Translations under genes and position numbers: made by a program
Part shown: positions 11,480-24,199 of the stretch, piece after piece
Layout: each line of letters begins with the position of its first letter
Numbering within the stretch: position 1 is the first letter of the stretch
Notes under the pieces: model-generated
What the model was told of the DNA's origin: nothing
The model's input: only the letters and a program-made list of their open reading frames with translations
Database searches by the model: none
Source of the DNA: Spirometra erinaceieuropaei
Taxonomy: Eukaryota; Platyhelminthes; Cestoda; Diphyllobothriidea; Diphyllobothriidae
DNA length: 64,000 nucleotides
Direction: 5' to 3'
Assembly: GCA_902702965.1 (NCBI GenBank)
Contig: CACRXP010000089.1
Span: forward strand, 1,396,129 to 1,460,128

Positions 11480-11875
11480 GCGCCCTCCCCACGTGACTGA
11501 GTCCCCTGCCCAGGGAAAATCGCAGCACGGAATATGGCACCGGGAGGTCATTGTGTTTGTTGATGAATAACGGGCCCGAGAACCATGACTCGAGCAGCTC
11601 GCGGCTCACGCGGTTGTCACCCCTTGCGAGGATTTCGGCCTATTGAAATTTGAAAATATGGCCGGGTCCCGTCGAGTGTACCGCCACCTGGAAGTTAGCG
11701 TATCCCCGCCTCACTGCTGCTGCTGTGTGCTCGGCAATTCGCGTACGGAGTAATCTCCCAGTTTCTCCGACATAGTTGCTTTGTCCGCAACTACACCAGA
11801 CCCGGTAAACGATTCCAGACGTTTCCTGCCGTGGCAGCGGGTCTTTTGGCCTGATAACTTGGCGCCCAATGGTTG
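11480..11875 (-). pseudogene. Penelope-like element GIY-YIG endonuclease remnant
   Basis: Reading the minus strand from about 11870 gives GIVYRVWCSCG, then NYVGETGRLLRTRIAEH and VAVHSTGPGH. This is the GIY-YIG nuclease core as found at the C-terminus of Penelope-like proteins: the degenerate GIY strand, the GET-R motif and the catalytic-helix Arg. It is followed by VSRELLESWFS and LPVPYSVLR, the usual PLE tail. One in-frame stop lies near 11645. No RT of this copy is seen upstream. The nuclease makes the target nick for PLE insertion. Confidence 0.85.
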
Positions 11876-12189
11876 CTTCCGGCCTGTGTGTGTGTGCGTT
11901 TTATGAACTGCTACCTGGAACTCGCCTGTTCGCTTCTATCAGCAATGATAATTCTCTTAAACAAGGAATACTTTTACAGAGTGTTCACACTCATGAGTAA
12001 TTTATTTCAAATAGCAATTGCATTTACAGAAAAGAACGGATGATATTTAATGGTATGTGCCAGATAAAGAAGTAAACAGACCGCAAGGTGACTGTTACAT
12101 ACGTCGGGGATAGATAAAATGTTTTAAAGTAGTGATCAGGTTAAACGTAGGACATTTTAAGAGCTTAAAAGTAAAAATAGTCCGTTTTG

Positions 12190-14330
12190 TAATCTTCGAA
12201 ACCATAAAGGATCAAGACCTATAAGCAGTCAACGTTTGTGGTACAACAAATTCCGGTGTTCCGGAGTTAAAACTCCCTTGGTAAAAAAGTGCTGGACGGA
12301 TTCTATTTTCTCCCGCTCAGCAGCACGCAAGACGCTAAATAAAAACGAACTGTATTCCAGGCCAGGTCGAACGAACATGTTATAATTACGCGTACTGGTG
12401 TCGCTGGTTTAGAAGTTTCGAAGGATAAACCCCGCCGTTCTAAGTGCTTTGGAGACTAGCAGGGCGCAGTGCTTCGAAAGATTAAGACTTTTGGAGATTG
12501 ACCCACCCAGATCCTTAATAATCCCGGGCACATTTATATCTTGATCGTCAATACTTAGTTGTGGTTGGTGGTCGTGGCCAATCACCATGACTAAGTACTT
12601 ATTCCAAAAAAGAGAAAGCCGTATTGTGCGGCACCAATGGGCAAAGGCCTGTAGGTCGCTCTTTAGGAGTTCAAGCACGATGTCGCGCTCTGCCGGCTTA
12701 TATAGATATGCAACTTTCAGACCATCGGCATATATGAAGGGCTTACCATTCTGAAATAAATCGGATACATCTTTAACAAGAAAGCAAAATAATAGCGGGT
12801 CGAGCCCATTACCCTGAATGATTCCGCTCCTCACAGATGTGGGACTGGAGATAGCAGCGGAAAACTTAACTCGTTGTGTGCGAGCGCCCAGGTACGAGGA
12901 TATCAAATTCAGAAGTTTGTCGCCTATTTCGAAGGAGGAACGTTTCAAGAGAAGAAGAGCATGATGAACATGATCAAAAGCCTTAGTTAAATCGCAGTAG
13001 ACTGAGTTCCTAGATTGGAGAATATGCTTAAAGAAATGGAGCTGACAGGCGTCGCAATACCGAACTCTGAGCAGTCCATGCTAAGCAGCACTCGGTAGGT
13101 TATTCTCTGTTAAGTTACACATCATCTTATCTTTGATCAATGTCTTTAAGATCATCGAAACTGCAGGGAGGGTGTTTATTGGCCAACAGTCATCAGATGG
13201 TTGGGAATGGGCAAAATGTGTGATTTCTTCCACAAAGTAGAATAGGTTTCATTTTCAAGAGCGAGGTTAGATATCTTACATCCGCTTTTAGAATGTTAAC
13301 TGGGACGCTTTCAGGTGCCGGACTATGAGATAAATGAGAACGCCGAATCGCCACAGTCACGTCCCACAGAATAAAAGTTATAGTTTCGAGAACTGTCCCG
13401 GTCAATGCCCGGACGGTCGTAAGCGAAGAGGGGATCGAGTTTTTGATGAACTTTTTAAACAGCAAAACATTGAAGCTATCAGCGGTCATCTGGGGATCCG
13501 CTATAGGATTCCCGAGGGCGTATCGGAGGGTGGGATGTTGCGTCTCTCTGTGAGTTCGTACTTTTCGGGTGAAAAGTTTCGAGACATTTAACGGGCGGTT
13601 TTCTAATAAATGTACTTCTGCGGCTAACTGTGTTTTTTCGGACAATCTCTTAGTCCTCTCAAAAATAGCACAAATCGAGGGCAGGACGGAACCATCGTTT
13701 CGAAGATGGAATCGACGAGAAAGTCTGCGCAACATAAGCCGAATGGGTAAGATGAGGAAAACCTCACCCCCGACATTAATTATTTTCATACGGGGGACAA
13801 AACGATAAATAAGTGGATCCAAAATTTTGTACAGTTTCGCAGTGCAAACATTTACATCCGAACTAAGGGAGGAGTCAGTGCGACCGTAAGAATTAAGGTG
13901 TGTTAATAATTCGGTCCAGCGAGTTGGTCGGAAATCCCGGAAATAATTATCGTTTGGGGATTACGTTTTTTCAGCCTCGATTTCTAATGTATGTCATGTT
14001 CTGAGTCCCCGAGTGGACCTAGGCATGTCACTTACAAAGGCATACAGCCTCTGCGGAAAAGAAGGTCAGGTATGGAAAAATCGACAAGCTTACTCCGCAT
14101 CCCAACATCCACGGCCTCAAGTAAATTTTCGAACCTTCTATGGTTGGAAGACGGGGACCGGCGGACTTCAGGAGGATTAAAGTCACCCGCAACCAATGAA
14201 TACTTAAAGCTTAAATCGGCCGCAGCATGAAATGCTAATGTGAGACAACGATCAAAATTCTCATTGGTATGAGGAGGGCGATAGACACAGTCAACGATAT
14301 GTGGATGCGAGGAACACTGTATGCAGCGTT
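12190..14330 (-). mobile_element. CR1-like LINE A, minus-strand copy: endonuclease to RT C-terminus
   Basis: Read on the minus strand from 14330, the order is: endonuclease motifs VYRPPH and VAGDFNPPEV near 14290-14160; RT linker and N-terminus at 13822-13193; then an RT palm at 12948-12409 with GIIQGNGLDPLLF and FIYADGLKV. The catalytic box is YADG rather than YADD, so the second Asp is lost. The C-terminal part and 3' sequence reach about 12190. Frames are shifted between blocks. The 5' end abuts an RTE-like element in the same orientation at about 14330, so one inserted in or truncated the other. Confidence 0.8.
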
Positions 14331-15400
14331 GGGTAGCGGTTGGTGCATGACCACAATTTTTTCCTTGTTGACGATCAGTCCGTAGTCGGCACACTCGGCG
14401 GTGAAGTTGTCCATTCCCCGTTGCATATTCTCTTCGGTCGTGATAGTAATTAGTCAGTCATCCGCAAAGAGCTTTTCGTGGAAAGTAATCGTGGGTAGAC
14501 GTGCTGAGGCTTGCATGCGCGAGTTGTCGAAAAGATGTCCGTCAGTCCTGTAGTCGATGCGGATCCCAAGGCACGCGTTACGGTAGGCGCCCACCAGCAT
14601 GACAGTTTACATGAGGCTGATGATTATGTTGACGAGTGCGCAACCCTCCTTCACATCTTTTGTTGCTGTAAGCTATTCGGAAACTGTCCACTACCCGTGA
14701 CATACAAACAACCTTTGGCGAAGTTGACGCACCATGTGCTTTAATCGCTCAAGACGGCCAAAGTTCTGTATTACTTTCTACGGTCCTTTGCAATTCACCT
14801 TGTCGAAGGTTTTATCAACTCCATAAAGATCAAATAGAGGTGGGCATGCGTTCCCTGGCATTTCTCTTCCAGCCGGCATGCGACGAAGATCGCGTCAGTG
14901 GTCCCGCGGTGGCGGCAGAAGGCCCACTGGCTTTCCAGAAGAAGTTCTTTCTCGAGGTAGCCATTAAGATGGTTAGGGAGGATGCAGGCAATGATCCTTC
15001 TGACGATGTTAAACAACGAAATTTCTCTGTATTTATCGCAGCTTGTCTGTTTCCCTCCCGTTTGTAAAAATGGACGATTTTCACATCCATGAAATTCTGA
15101 TGAACTTGTCTGTGGCACTACATCACCTGGAATAGCGTCATGCTTGTAGACTGCGGCCGGAATCGCATCAAATCTCGGTTCTTTCTTGTTTAACAGCCGG
15201 TACATCGCGCAGACTGTTTCTGGGAGAGAAGGTAGCAGATCCGGATCGCCATTAGTTTTCACTTCGGGGCGTCAGAAATTGCAGAACGGCGGTTGATGAC
15301 CCCCTGAAGTGGTCTGCCCTGCGTTTCAGAATATGAGCTTTCCCCAAGTGAAAAATTGTTTTTTTGGATCTGAGAAATAGCACGGTCCTTTTGGTTAGGG
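14330..15400 (-). mobile_element. RTE-like LINE reverse transcriptase, truncated
   Basis: On the minus strand the reading gives IPAAVYKHDAIP and CENRPFLQTGGK, then a YREISLFNI block (the NYRGISL motif of RTE/BovB-type RTs), ESQWAFCRHRGTTDAIF, and HLYLIFMELIK near 14830. Shifted frames then yield RTDGHLF, a catalytic LFADD near 14485, TTEENMQRGMDNF and GLIVNKEKIVVMHQPLPN at about 14380. The rest of the RT is absent: the sequence switches to LINE A endonuclease at about 14330. It is non-functional, with several frame breaks. Confidence 0.8.
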
Positions 15401-16235
15401 AGGGACGTAGATTACCGTAGAGCGTTTTTTATACTGAGTCCTAGGCCAGGTCATATTAATTTGACAACGCAGTGTTTCAACTACGATAATGGACGAAAAC
15501 GTTTGCTTGAAGCGGATGTTGCAGTAACGGAAGCAACTGTTGAGGGCTCTCACCGTTAAGCCATCCAACTTGTCTACGGGTCAGCCGGGTGGAACTCGGT
15601 TTACAGTCTTTTGATCGCGCTACCGATATCATAATTGAGTTCCTATATACGTGCAGACCCACATCGCCCTTGATTTCTGGTAAAAACGATAAGAGGACCT
15701 GTCCTCTGTTGATCTGGTTGCTAAAGACGGTGCACGAAAAATCCCAATCCTACTCCGCAAACGTGGTCGTATAAAATAAGAAGTCTACGTCAGATCCATC
15801 CTCCACAAGGACCTACGAGAATCAACTTTGGTGGACACGTCAAAGACGCTGTCGCAGATTTTCAATGAGCAGTCGTCTTTGTTTAATACTTGATTCTGGT
15901 GTCTGCAACTGTGCAAACTGGAGTCCGACGATTCCGTTACGTATGTGGTCATTGTAAATCATTGATGTGGACGTTTTTAGTCCGGTCCCCTCACTAAAGA
16001 CCGGTTTAAATGCCCCAGACGTCCAGACGTCTCCGTTCCATGTGCAAACATGTCTCAATTTTGCTTCAAGAGTCGGCTGTGGGGTTTCGAAAGTTGATTA
16101 CTATCAAGCACGACTCTACCACGGTCCAGAACACTTCCGCACAATGCTCAGTCCATACGGATTCAGCTACCAAACCCCATACTGTTAGGCTGCCTAAGCA
16201 AGTGCACAATGCATGATCACCTACATCACTATGTT
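15400..16235. other. No recognised gene
   Basis: Only short open frames without recognisable motifs. Two overlapping frames near 15840-16216 on opposite strands show no domain. Confidence 0.4.
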
Positions 16236-16650
16236 GATAGATAGATAGATAATTTTTACGAAAGACCCGTCGGGGTCCCATCAAAGCAAGCTAAAATAAA
16301 TTTGCATGCGAGTTTTAGACGTGGTAGGCCGAATCTTTACAAAATGCAATTCATAGTTTCTGAATTAAAAGTCCATTGAGAAACATGATGATTGAGGGGT
16401 GAAAAAAACTCCTTAGAAAAAGTAAAAATGATTGGATTGATTTTACAGGAGAAAAAAAACCCCTCCATAAAAATACTGACAGAAAAAAGCGAGCAGGACT
16501 GTCCTGTAGGTGGCGGTATATAACGGAATGTTGTCGGTCATCGTCAGGGTAGCAGTAAATGTCAGCCTTGATGGGTACGAATGGGGGTCAGACAGGACTG
16601 GCTTGCAAATGGCATTGTATACGGGATTCACAATTAAGATCGTCTGGGCC
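16235..16650 (-). repeat. LINE A 3'-tail repeat, copy 2, with GATA tract
   Basis: This is the reverse complement of the repeats at 2600-3000 and 20090-20465. Read on the minus strand it ends TTTGATGGGACCCCGACGGG, TCTTTCG, and then a (TATC)n tract (GATA at 16235-16252 on the plus strand). The short tandem tail marks the true 3' end of this LINE. Confidence 0.75.
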
Positions 16651-17199
16651 GGATTGGTATGCTGCGTCAAAGAGGCCAGACGAGAGGAACCGAGATGCGA
16701 TCAGTTACTGTGGCATATAGCATTCCCGTCAGGAAATGACCTTTCATAAACATCAATGTCACAGTTTTAACGAGAAGCAGCAACATGACAACATCTGCCA
16801 ATTAAAACCAATTTGTAGAAGCAACCCTCCGCCACTTCTGATCTCAATAGGCGTTATCGGTCGTGACGTCAGTCACAATTCCATTCTCCTGGCACTACGC
16901 TGAGTCTATTAATCACTTTCCAGCTAATTGCATCTGATTGTGGAAAGCTTGTTTACTTATTGTCCAACGGTTGAGTAGTCAGCCTGCATCTGGACACTAT
17001 TTCAGATATTGCTCTCACCTCCGAGTTTATCTGACAGTTTCTTGACTCCCCACTATACAGCAAACCTTCTAGTCAGCCATCAGCGTATATGGCGGCCTAA
17101 TTTAGTTAGTGGGACAACCGCAGTGTTGTGTTTATTCCCTCGACACTACCATCACTGTGATCTGCTAAGTCATTAAGCCTTACTTCGACCAACTTGGGC

Positions 17200-17960
17200 T
17201 CTATAGGAGTGAACAACTTAGTTTAGTCGGTATGCCATTCCGCGTTGTTTGCGGTCAGATGTAGTTTCCTGACATGCCTGCTGGTCCCGCTGAAAACATT
17301 CTTTAACGGTTCGCCTCGGTGTCCCAAGGCACCCTAGGCCATTGCACATACATTCGAACTGTGTTGCATCTTGATCCTGTTAACCAACCAGTCATTCGAC
17401 CAAAGGAGCCACCTCCGTATACGGCCTTGAAACTTGTCATTGCCGAACTAAAGCGTATGGAGGAACTGGGGTTCTGATACTTGTATCTTTCTGCGCACGG
17501 GCAGCTTCAGTAGCTTTGGTTAAGAAGTTTGATTGTGTCATTCGTATTTGTGCTGATATCTCTGGCGGTCGGTCTACTGTCATCTACACTTGTTCCCCGC
17601 CGAACTGCTCAGTCTGATGGATGGTGACATCCGTTTAGACAATTTGGATCGTTCTGGTGCATGCTTTTTGATCGAAGTTGCTGTCAAGTCGCGCGAACTG
17701 CTGACGATAAACACCTACCGGAGTTCGTTCAAATGAACCATCCGAGAATTTCACGTCAAGAGCGATTCACCTCTGCTCCAAAAAGATGAATGCAGTGCTG
17801 TCCGTAATTTCGGGCACGGTTGGATGCCTGGGCGGTAAGTTTATCATGGATACCACGTCCGATGAAAAGCAAAAACGAATTTACGCAGAATTCAGGAGAA
17901 TGGCTTCCGCTTGAAGGCTGAAAAGGCCAGTTATTCTTCGAGTAAATCAAATACTACGGT
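17200..17960 (+). pseudogene. Gypsy-type reverse-transcriptase remnant
   Basis: Reading across frames recovers the front of a Gypsy RT. PVIRPKEPPPYTAL and IAELKRMEELG lie near 17390-17475, and degraded sequence follows. Then come LDNLDRSGACFLIEVAVKSRELLTINTYRSSF at 17635-17730 (corresponding to the KIDLADAYLQ...LLTINTHRG block) and the HVKSDSPLL stretch. Stops and frameshifts are dense, and no LTRs, protease or integrase belonging to it were found. It differs from the more complete Gypsy copy at 25.4-28.1 kb. Confidence 0.65.
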
Positions 17961-18249
17961 TAAATCTTTAGCATTGCTGGTGGCCACCCAAATCCGAAAA
18001 TATCCGTGACATTCAGCAGAGGCGTGTAGACAACAACCTATCACAAATTCAAAGAGAATTTGGAGCAAAAATACTGCAGAGGCCTTTAGCACATTCCACG
18101 ATCCTATATGATTACATATGCAATGACTAACGAAATCCTGATTCGATTGTGTCACTGAGGCACAAAAATGGAGTAACGGAGATGAATGGCCAGAAGAAAA
18201 CACCAGCCCTCTCTAGATTCTTTGAAATAGAATAGGTTTATTATAGCGT

Positions 18250-20090
18250 TGAGATGACCAATGCGTGACCTATCAATTAGTTCTTCTTAGAATCACAACG
18301 ATTTTTGAAATAGCCTCAAGGATGGGCCTAGCGCGCGATAGGTAAAGAGAATCACTTGCTCTCATTGATCCCAACCCTGGCAAGTCCGTCGCTAACATTT
18401 GTTGTCATCGGTTTTCCTATAAGCGTGGTCACGAACTTCCACCCCTGCTAAACGATAAAAAAATCTTCCACATCGATGACACTGACAAGACGGAGTTGTT
18501 TAGTGCTCTCTTTGCAAAACACCTTTCTGATGAGTCCGAACCAGTCCTTTCCATTCGTTCACTTTTAGATATGACACTGAGTACAATCGAGGTCTCCTCA
18601 GATCTCATTAAAGAACACAGAAGTTGTTTAAAAAACTCGCACAGTTTGGGAAGAGACGCAATTCCAAATTTAATTGCTAAACAGGCATCCGGCCTTCCAT
18701 ACTGCTTAATTTTTAACTCTCGGTTGACACTTCAAAAGGATTCTTTCCTGAAACATGGAAGACGTCAATTATCATTCCTATCTTCAGGTCTGGATCTCGG
18801 TCCGATGTTAATAACTATCGGGGCGTGCACTAAACACCGTCTCTGGCAAAACTTCCTGAAAGGATTATTTTTAAAGAAATTCTTGACTTCTGTCTAGCTA
18901 ACCGACTTCTGAGATCTAATCAGCAGAGACGTTTACACAAATGATCACTTATCGTCATAATGAGCAGCAATCATTGGCTGTTATTAACTGTCATCTTAAC
19001 GAAGCCTTCGACAAGGCGCCACATAGACGTCCTTTGGTAAAATTGGAAGCTCTCGGCATCCGGCCGTCTATTCTCGACTTCAGCAGGTTCTATCTATCCA
19101 ACCGATATTAGAAAGTCATGGTCGCTAATACCTACTCGACACCTTACTCGATCACGAGTGGCGTACATCAAGGCATGGTCCTGGGTCGGCTACACTCCTT
19201 TCATTACATCAATTATATTTCGAATGAACCTAGAAATTCGCAAACGTTTATTTACGCCGATGGCCTCAAGTGTGTTTACTTATATTCTAAGGACACCGCA
19301 AATGTTTGCGTTGAAAATTTAATGTCGATTTACTACGCTTAAGTAGACGGAGTTCAACATGACAGATGGAGTTACCGTCATCCAAGTGTAGTTTCATGTT
19401 TTGTGGTCCTAACAAGTTCCCAGGACCCAGAATTTTTTAAAACAACCCACCTTTTTAGTGCTTTACCATAAATAACCTAGGTTTAAGTTATACAAATGAG
19501 CTTACTTTATCACCTCATATAGATAGAATCTCCGCCAAAACTGCGCAAATATGTGGGTTCATGTCATATAAGTTATTCCATCCGGAAATGAAGCTAAGAC
19601 TTTATCAACTGTTCGTTCCTCCTGGCCTCGAATACTGCTGTCCTTTCTTTGGTTTAATGAATGCCTGTGACCGTAGTAAACCCGAACATGTTCAGAGGGT
19701 TTTCGCCCGGAATATGTTCTCTCAGGCTTCGTCCGTTATTTCTTATACGAGGAGATGACAGCTAGCGAACATTAAGTTTTTATGGGTTAGAAGACTCAAA
19801 GCTGGCCTTTGCTTCCTTTTTCGCATTAAATCTAGCTCCAGTATTCCACTCAGTGGCACTCTCACTTCGAGAGATCGGCCTTATGCCGCGCGCAACTCCT
19901 CCATGGTGATTCCGCTGCCTCTCTGTATGACATCTAAGTGCTCCCTCATTTTTGCTTCCAAATATGCCTTCCTTTAGAATAATCTTCCTCCAGAAATTAG
20001 GTCATCGCCTAAGTTACTGGCATTCAAGTCGAAATTACGTAAACACCCTACGCTGAAAAGTTTAAAGGCACTTCTAACCGTTTCATCCCG
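18250..20090 (+). mobile_element. CR1-like LINE A, plus-strand RT copy
   Basis: The RT N-terminus at 18480-18900 includes KNSHSLGRDAIPNLIAKQA and LIFNSRLTL. Near 18985-19110 a shifted frame gives HLNEAFDKAPH, the palm A motif. At 19118-19342 comes GVHQGMVLGRLHSF and FIYADGLKCVYLYS, where the catalytic box is again YADG. Frames at 19561-19758 and 19860-20060 carry the thumb (PGLEYCCPFF) and C-terminus (LPPEIRSSPKLLAFKSKLRK). It is the most complete copy of family A and passes straight into the family's 3' tail. Multiple stops make it dead. Confidence 0.8.
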
Positions 20091-20465
20091 TTTCGAATCC
20101 TTTATACAATACTACAGGCAGGCCAGTCCTGTCTGACCCGCATACTTACCCCTCAAGGCTGACATTTCTGCCCTGACGATGTCCGATTATGATCTGCCAT
20201 CCACCGCCACATGCAGGCCGTCCTGCCCGTATTTTTGTCCTTTCATGAGTAACATTTTTTTCTCCTCTAAATTAATCCAATCATTTTTTTATTCTAAAGT
20301 GGAGACATTTCCACTATTTGCTCATCATTTTTCTTAACGTACTACTAATTCAGAAACTATAATTGCATATTGTTCTGACTCTGTCTACCTCGTCTAAAAT
20401 CCATATGAAAATTTATTTTTATTTGCTTTGAAGGGATTCCGATGGATCATAAATAAAATGATTCT
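20090..20465 (+). repeat. LINE A 3'-tail repeat, copy 3
   Basis: It is contiguous with the RT C-terminus of LINE A. It starts with CAGGCCAGTCCTGTCTGACC and ends TTTGAAGGGATTCCGATGGA. It provides the link between the RT body and the free-standing tails at 2.6 and 16.2 kb. Confidence 0.75.
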
Positions 20466-20469
20466 ATTT

Positions 20470-20545
20470 ACTTGTTTATTTATTTTCATGCAACAGACAG
20501 GGAATTCAAATGCGTGGGCCTATTTCTCTCAGTAGTAACAAATCA
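20470..20545 (+). repeat. Isolated LINE D 3'-end fragment
   Basis: TTTATTTATTTTCATGCAAC and then GGGAATTCAAATGCGTGGGCC, CTATTTCTCTCA match the LINE D terminus at 10950-11017. The GACT tail is missing. Confidence 0.55.
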
Positions 20546-21229
20546 TACGTCGCGAACACCCCAAGCCTGACATTTCTCCGCACTGTCACATCACAAGCGC
20601 TGAACTCGCTAGACGCCTCCATTTCTTGGGTAATTTAAATGCTACTCACCCATATTCCGCACTATAAATCCCCACCACCAGCATCGTTTTAGCTAGCCAT
20701 ACCACTTATTGTGCAATCCGGTTGGTTACAACCAATACCCCGAATCCAGTCGCACTTCCAATATGGCCTTATTTGACCATATAATGCAATCACATGTTGT
20801 ATAATCTGTTGCCTTTGAATCCGCCAAATTATAAATGAAGAACCGAGGCAGAAAATTACAATCTACAGCCGTCACGTAAGTATTCGTAAGGAAATTTATT
20901 TTCACTTGCTATTAAAATTATGTTGTTTATTTGCTTCTTTATTGTTTTGGAGGAGCACGGTGGCTTTTAAAGGAGGCGGTGGCGATGCAATATTTCGATC
21001 TGGCATACATAGATACGTGAGAATGAAGGATAACCGGCTGCGTAGTAGGTTGAGCAGCAGACTATCAAAAGTCATTATCCATCCTTCTTGCGTATCTAAG
21101 CCCGACATGAGGAACTATAGCATCACCGTCCCCTCCTTCGGGAGAGGCTACGCTCCTCCTGAAAATCTCGCTTCCCCATATTCTTATATATAATACACCT
21201 CTAAATATGCCCTCATATCCAATTAGGGA

Positions 21230-21660
21230 AACACTTGAGAGGGATCGGTAGGGGAAAACGAAGACTATCTCGGAAAGGAAAGCAGCTAGGTGGGAGATAA
21301 CTGTATATTAAAGCTTCTGTTATCAACGTGTATTTGAATAATTAAAAAGGAACTTTTCCAGTGGAATCGAAAGGAAACCAGCTATGGAGGTGTTTATCGT
21401 ATATTAAATATTCTCACGTCGAGATAATACGAATATATGATAAGATAATTTTTGAGTGTGATCGGGCGGAAATGGTAGCACTATCTCCCAAAGTATTGCA
21501 GCTGGGTGTCAGATAATTTTACTTTCAATAGTTCAGTATGAGTTGAGATTTGGAAGGGAGGAGATAATGGCATATTAAACATCCCACGGCGAGGTCAATA
21601 TGAATATGGGGTAAGGGAAATCTGGGAGTGGGATCAGGAGGGAAAAGCGAAGGATCTCTC
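21230..21660. repeat. Degenerate AT-rich minisatellite, about 3-4 units
   Basis: The phrases GGAGATAA, CATATTAAA (or GTATATTAAA), GCGAGGTCAATA/GTCGAGATAATA, CGAATATATGATAAG/TGAATATGGGGTAAG, and GAGTG.GATC.GG.GGAAA recur in the same order with a spacing of roughly 100-130 bases. Units are strongly diverged. The array abuts the 3' end of LINE C. Confidence 0.55.
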
Positions 21661-21664
21661 TGAA

Positions 21665-23900
21665 ATAAAATAGATTAGAATAGGTTTATTATAGCGCCCC
21701 TTGGGCACTGTCAGTCTTCGTTGTATTCAGGAAAAAAACCTAAAACACACTCATCCATTTCGACTGCATGTTGACTTCATTTTTTCGGCGTCTGTTTATC
21801 CAACAGAGGGCGAATTGGGAGTTTGTTTTTAGTTAAAAAATCTGAGTTGCAAGGCGAAATTATAGCAAGGGTTTGTAAAAAAATGATGTGTACAATATAA
21901 AAATTGAAGTGTGCAGTTTGGTAGTTTTGGGGGGCATAAATAATACGCCCTTTGTGGAAATTCAAGAACTTTGATATCGGTCTGACCTTGAAATTATATT
22001 CGAGTTGAGTAACTTTGCGTGGCATGTAGTTGCCGGTTTTTGCTCTATCTGGCCAGCCGCTAAGTGGCGGTCGCACAGTTCTTTCGTATTTTTCGGGAGG
22101 CTTGTCATGATCGTCAGGACTAAGAGCTAGAAAATATGAATATATATCAGGAATGAGAAACATTCAATGGTAAGTTACAGTTAAATCTGCCAAAATAATA
22201 TGGAATCGTGTATCATATTGTTCTTGTGAATGTGACATTATAGGAGTAGTGGTCGGCTGTTTACTATGATCTAATATAGTTGTATATATGTTTAATATGG
22301 CCTTAATGTAGACTTAACCACAACTAATATTCAGGGTTTTATCGAAAGGGATGCTATTATTAGCTCCTTTAGGGAAATTTAGTGTCAGGTGACATAGCTG
22401 ATGTAATAAATTAGAATTGTTATTTGAAAGGAATTTCTTAGTTTCAACTTTAAATTCGATTAGTGTTCGATTTTTCCGGATAGAACTTGGGAGGGCATTC
22501 CAGATAGCGGCATATCTTATGGAGTAGAAATTTGACAGCTGGGACTTTGTGAATTTGGGAATCCTTAAAATATCTACGTTAGTTCTGATGTTTCTGGCGG
22601 CATTTTGATTTGTCAATAAATTTATTGTGAGAATATCTTGGTAGTGGGCGACCTTAAATAAAAAGTTTAGACCATTTTGGAGTCTTCTGATCCAGAGGTG
22701 TGGAAGACCGTATTTATGATACAGTTCTACGTATAAAGCCTGGGTGCCATCACTTCTGGACAAAGATCTAATGAAACGTCTGCGAATAACTTCTAGTTTC
22801 TTTCGGCCGTCTGAGGGCATTATGCCGAAGAAAATTATACAACAATCTAGGACAGATAAAACATACATTTTGAAAAATTGTGTTCTCAATGCATTTAAGG
22901 TGAAATTTGTACATATGAATCCACGCAGACAAGTGGCTTTCGGTGATATTTGTCGGACGTGGGGAGGTAAATCAAGGGCATATGTATAGTTGAGACCTAA
23001 ATCTTATATTTATCGGGCTTCCGTCATTTCACTGTCGTCGAATATTATTGGGGGAAGTTTTTGTGGGCCAAAGATCACGCGATGGCATTTTGCAGGTGAG
23101 AATTTCACCTGCCATTGACCACTCCATTTGCTGAGTTTTCTGAGATCGGTTTCAATTGTTCGGTGAATATTGGCTACTGTATTCCCGTTATATTCATGTG
23201 CAAGTTTTAGATCGTCACATATAAAAACGCCTTAGATATGACAGATGTGGACGATAAGTCGTGAATATATATAAAAAATAGAAGAGGGTCTCGGATAGTG
23301 CCTTGAAGTACTCTTCTGGCAATAAGGAATATTTCCGAGAGAATGTTTCGAATTTGCTCGACTTGATACCGGTTTTGAAGGTAGGATTTAAGAAAATCGA
23401 GAAGGGGTGGCCCAATTTCATGACTTTCTAACTTTACTAGTAGTTTTTTATGGGGGACTTTGTCAAAGGTCTTTTTTAGATCGAAGGATATTGAGGTTAC
23501 TGTGTATCCATCACCTCTATTAATGGTATGAGGTCGGTTGCCGCCTTTAAAGATGGGTGTAATGGTCGAGTATTTCCACATGCCCATAAAAGTTGAACTT
23601 GACTAGAGTAGGGTGAATAACTTAGATACGAGTATTGGAACATGCGGTATGCTTCAGAATACATGTCAGGATTTTTTCCGTCCCATAGGAATTTGGTTAA
23701 CGTATGGTGTATATTGCGGATAATCAAATCGAGTCTGCGTTTTTATCCATCCGCATCTTCTGATGTAACCAAATACATGATCGAATCAATTTGAGGTACA
23801 TTCATTAGGCTGTTCGTGAAGGTAGTTAAGTCACTTGGTGTGTCGATAATCGTAAAAATGTGTTCATGTTTCTCCATAAACGCACGGTGGCCGAAAGTTC
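21665..23900 (-). mobile_element. CR1-like LINE 'C' reverse transcriptase, degraded
   Basis: Read on the minus strand: an N-terminal RT piece at 23727-23497 (LWDGKNPDMYSEAYRMFQYSY); then 23587-23207 with WKYSTITPIFKGGNRP, ISFDLKKTFDKVPHKKLL (palm A, normally FDLxKAFD) and RRVLQGTIRDPLLFFIYIHDL. The catalytic box follows as FLYVTI in place of FLYADD, so both Asp are lost. A long C-terminal frame at 22889-22314 reads VLDCCIIFFGIMP and WNALPSSIRKNRTLIEFK. The 3' end is the phrase AATAAACCTATTCTA at about 21680-21697, also seen at 18230-18247. It is a separate lineage from LINE A. Confidence 0.8.
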
Positions 23901-24199
23901 TTCTTTGTAGACCGCAAGCTTAACATCCGTCATGGCAAAATGGAGAGAGGTTTTAGGGATTTTTGCGTTATTTTCGAAAACTAATATTAATCGCTTTGAA
24001 ATTGGCGCAGATACATGCCGACTATTTCAATTATGAACAAATTTCATCTTATCTCGGATCTGGGGATTTCTAACGTTTGTGCACAAACGGGCTTAGGTAG
24101 CCTCATTAATCAAGTCCATCTCCTCTCCCGCACTCAGAACAACAGGATTCCACCAGGTTTGCACTAGAAGATAATATTTACTTCTCGCCTACATCGATA

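Noticed and set aside
20906..21193. 95-residue frame with a signal-peptide-like start (hydrophobic N-terminus)
   Set aside because: The apparent first codon is TTG, not ATG. The first in-frame ATG lies far inside (before KDNRLRSR), which removes the signal peptide. There is no partner or splice support.
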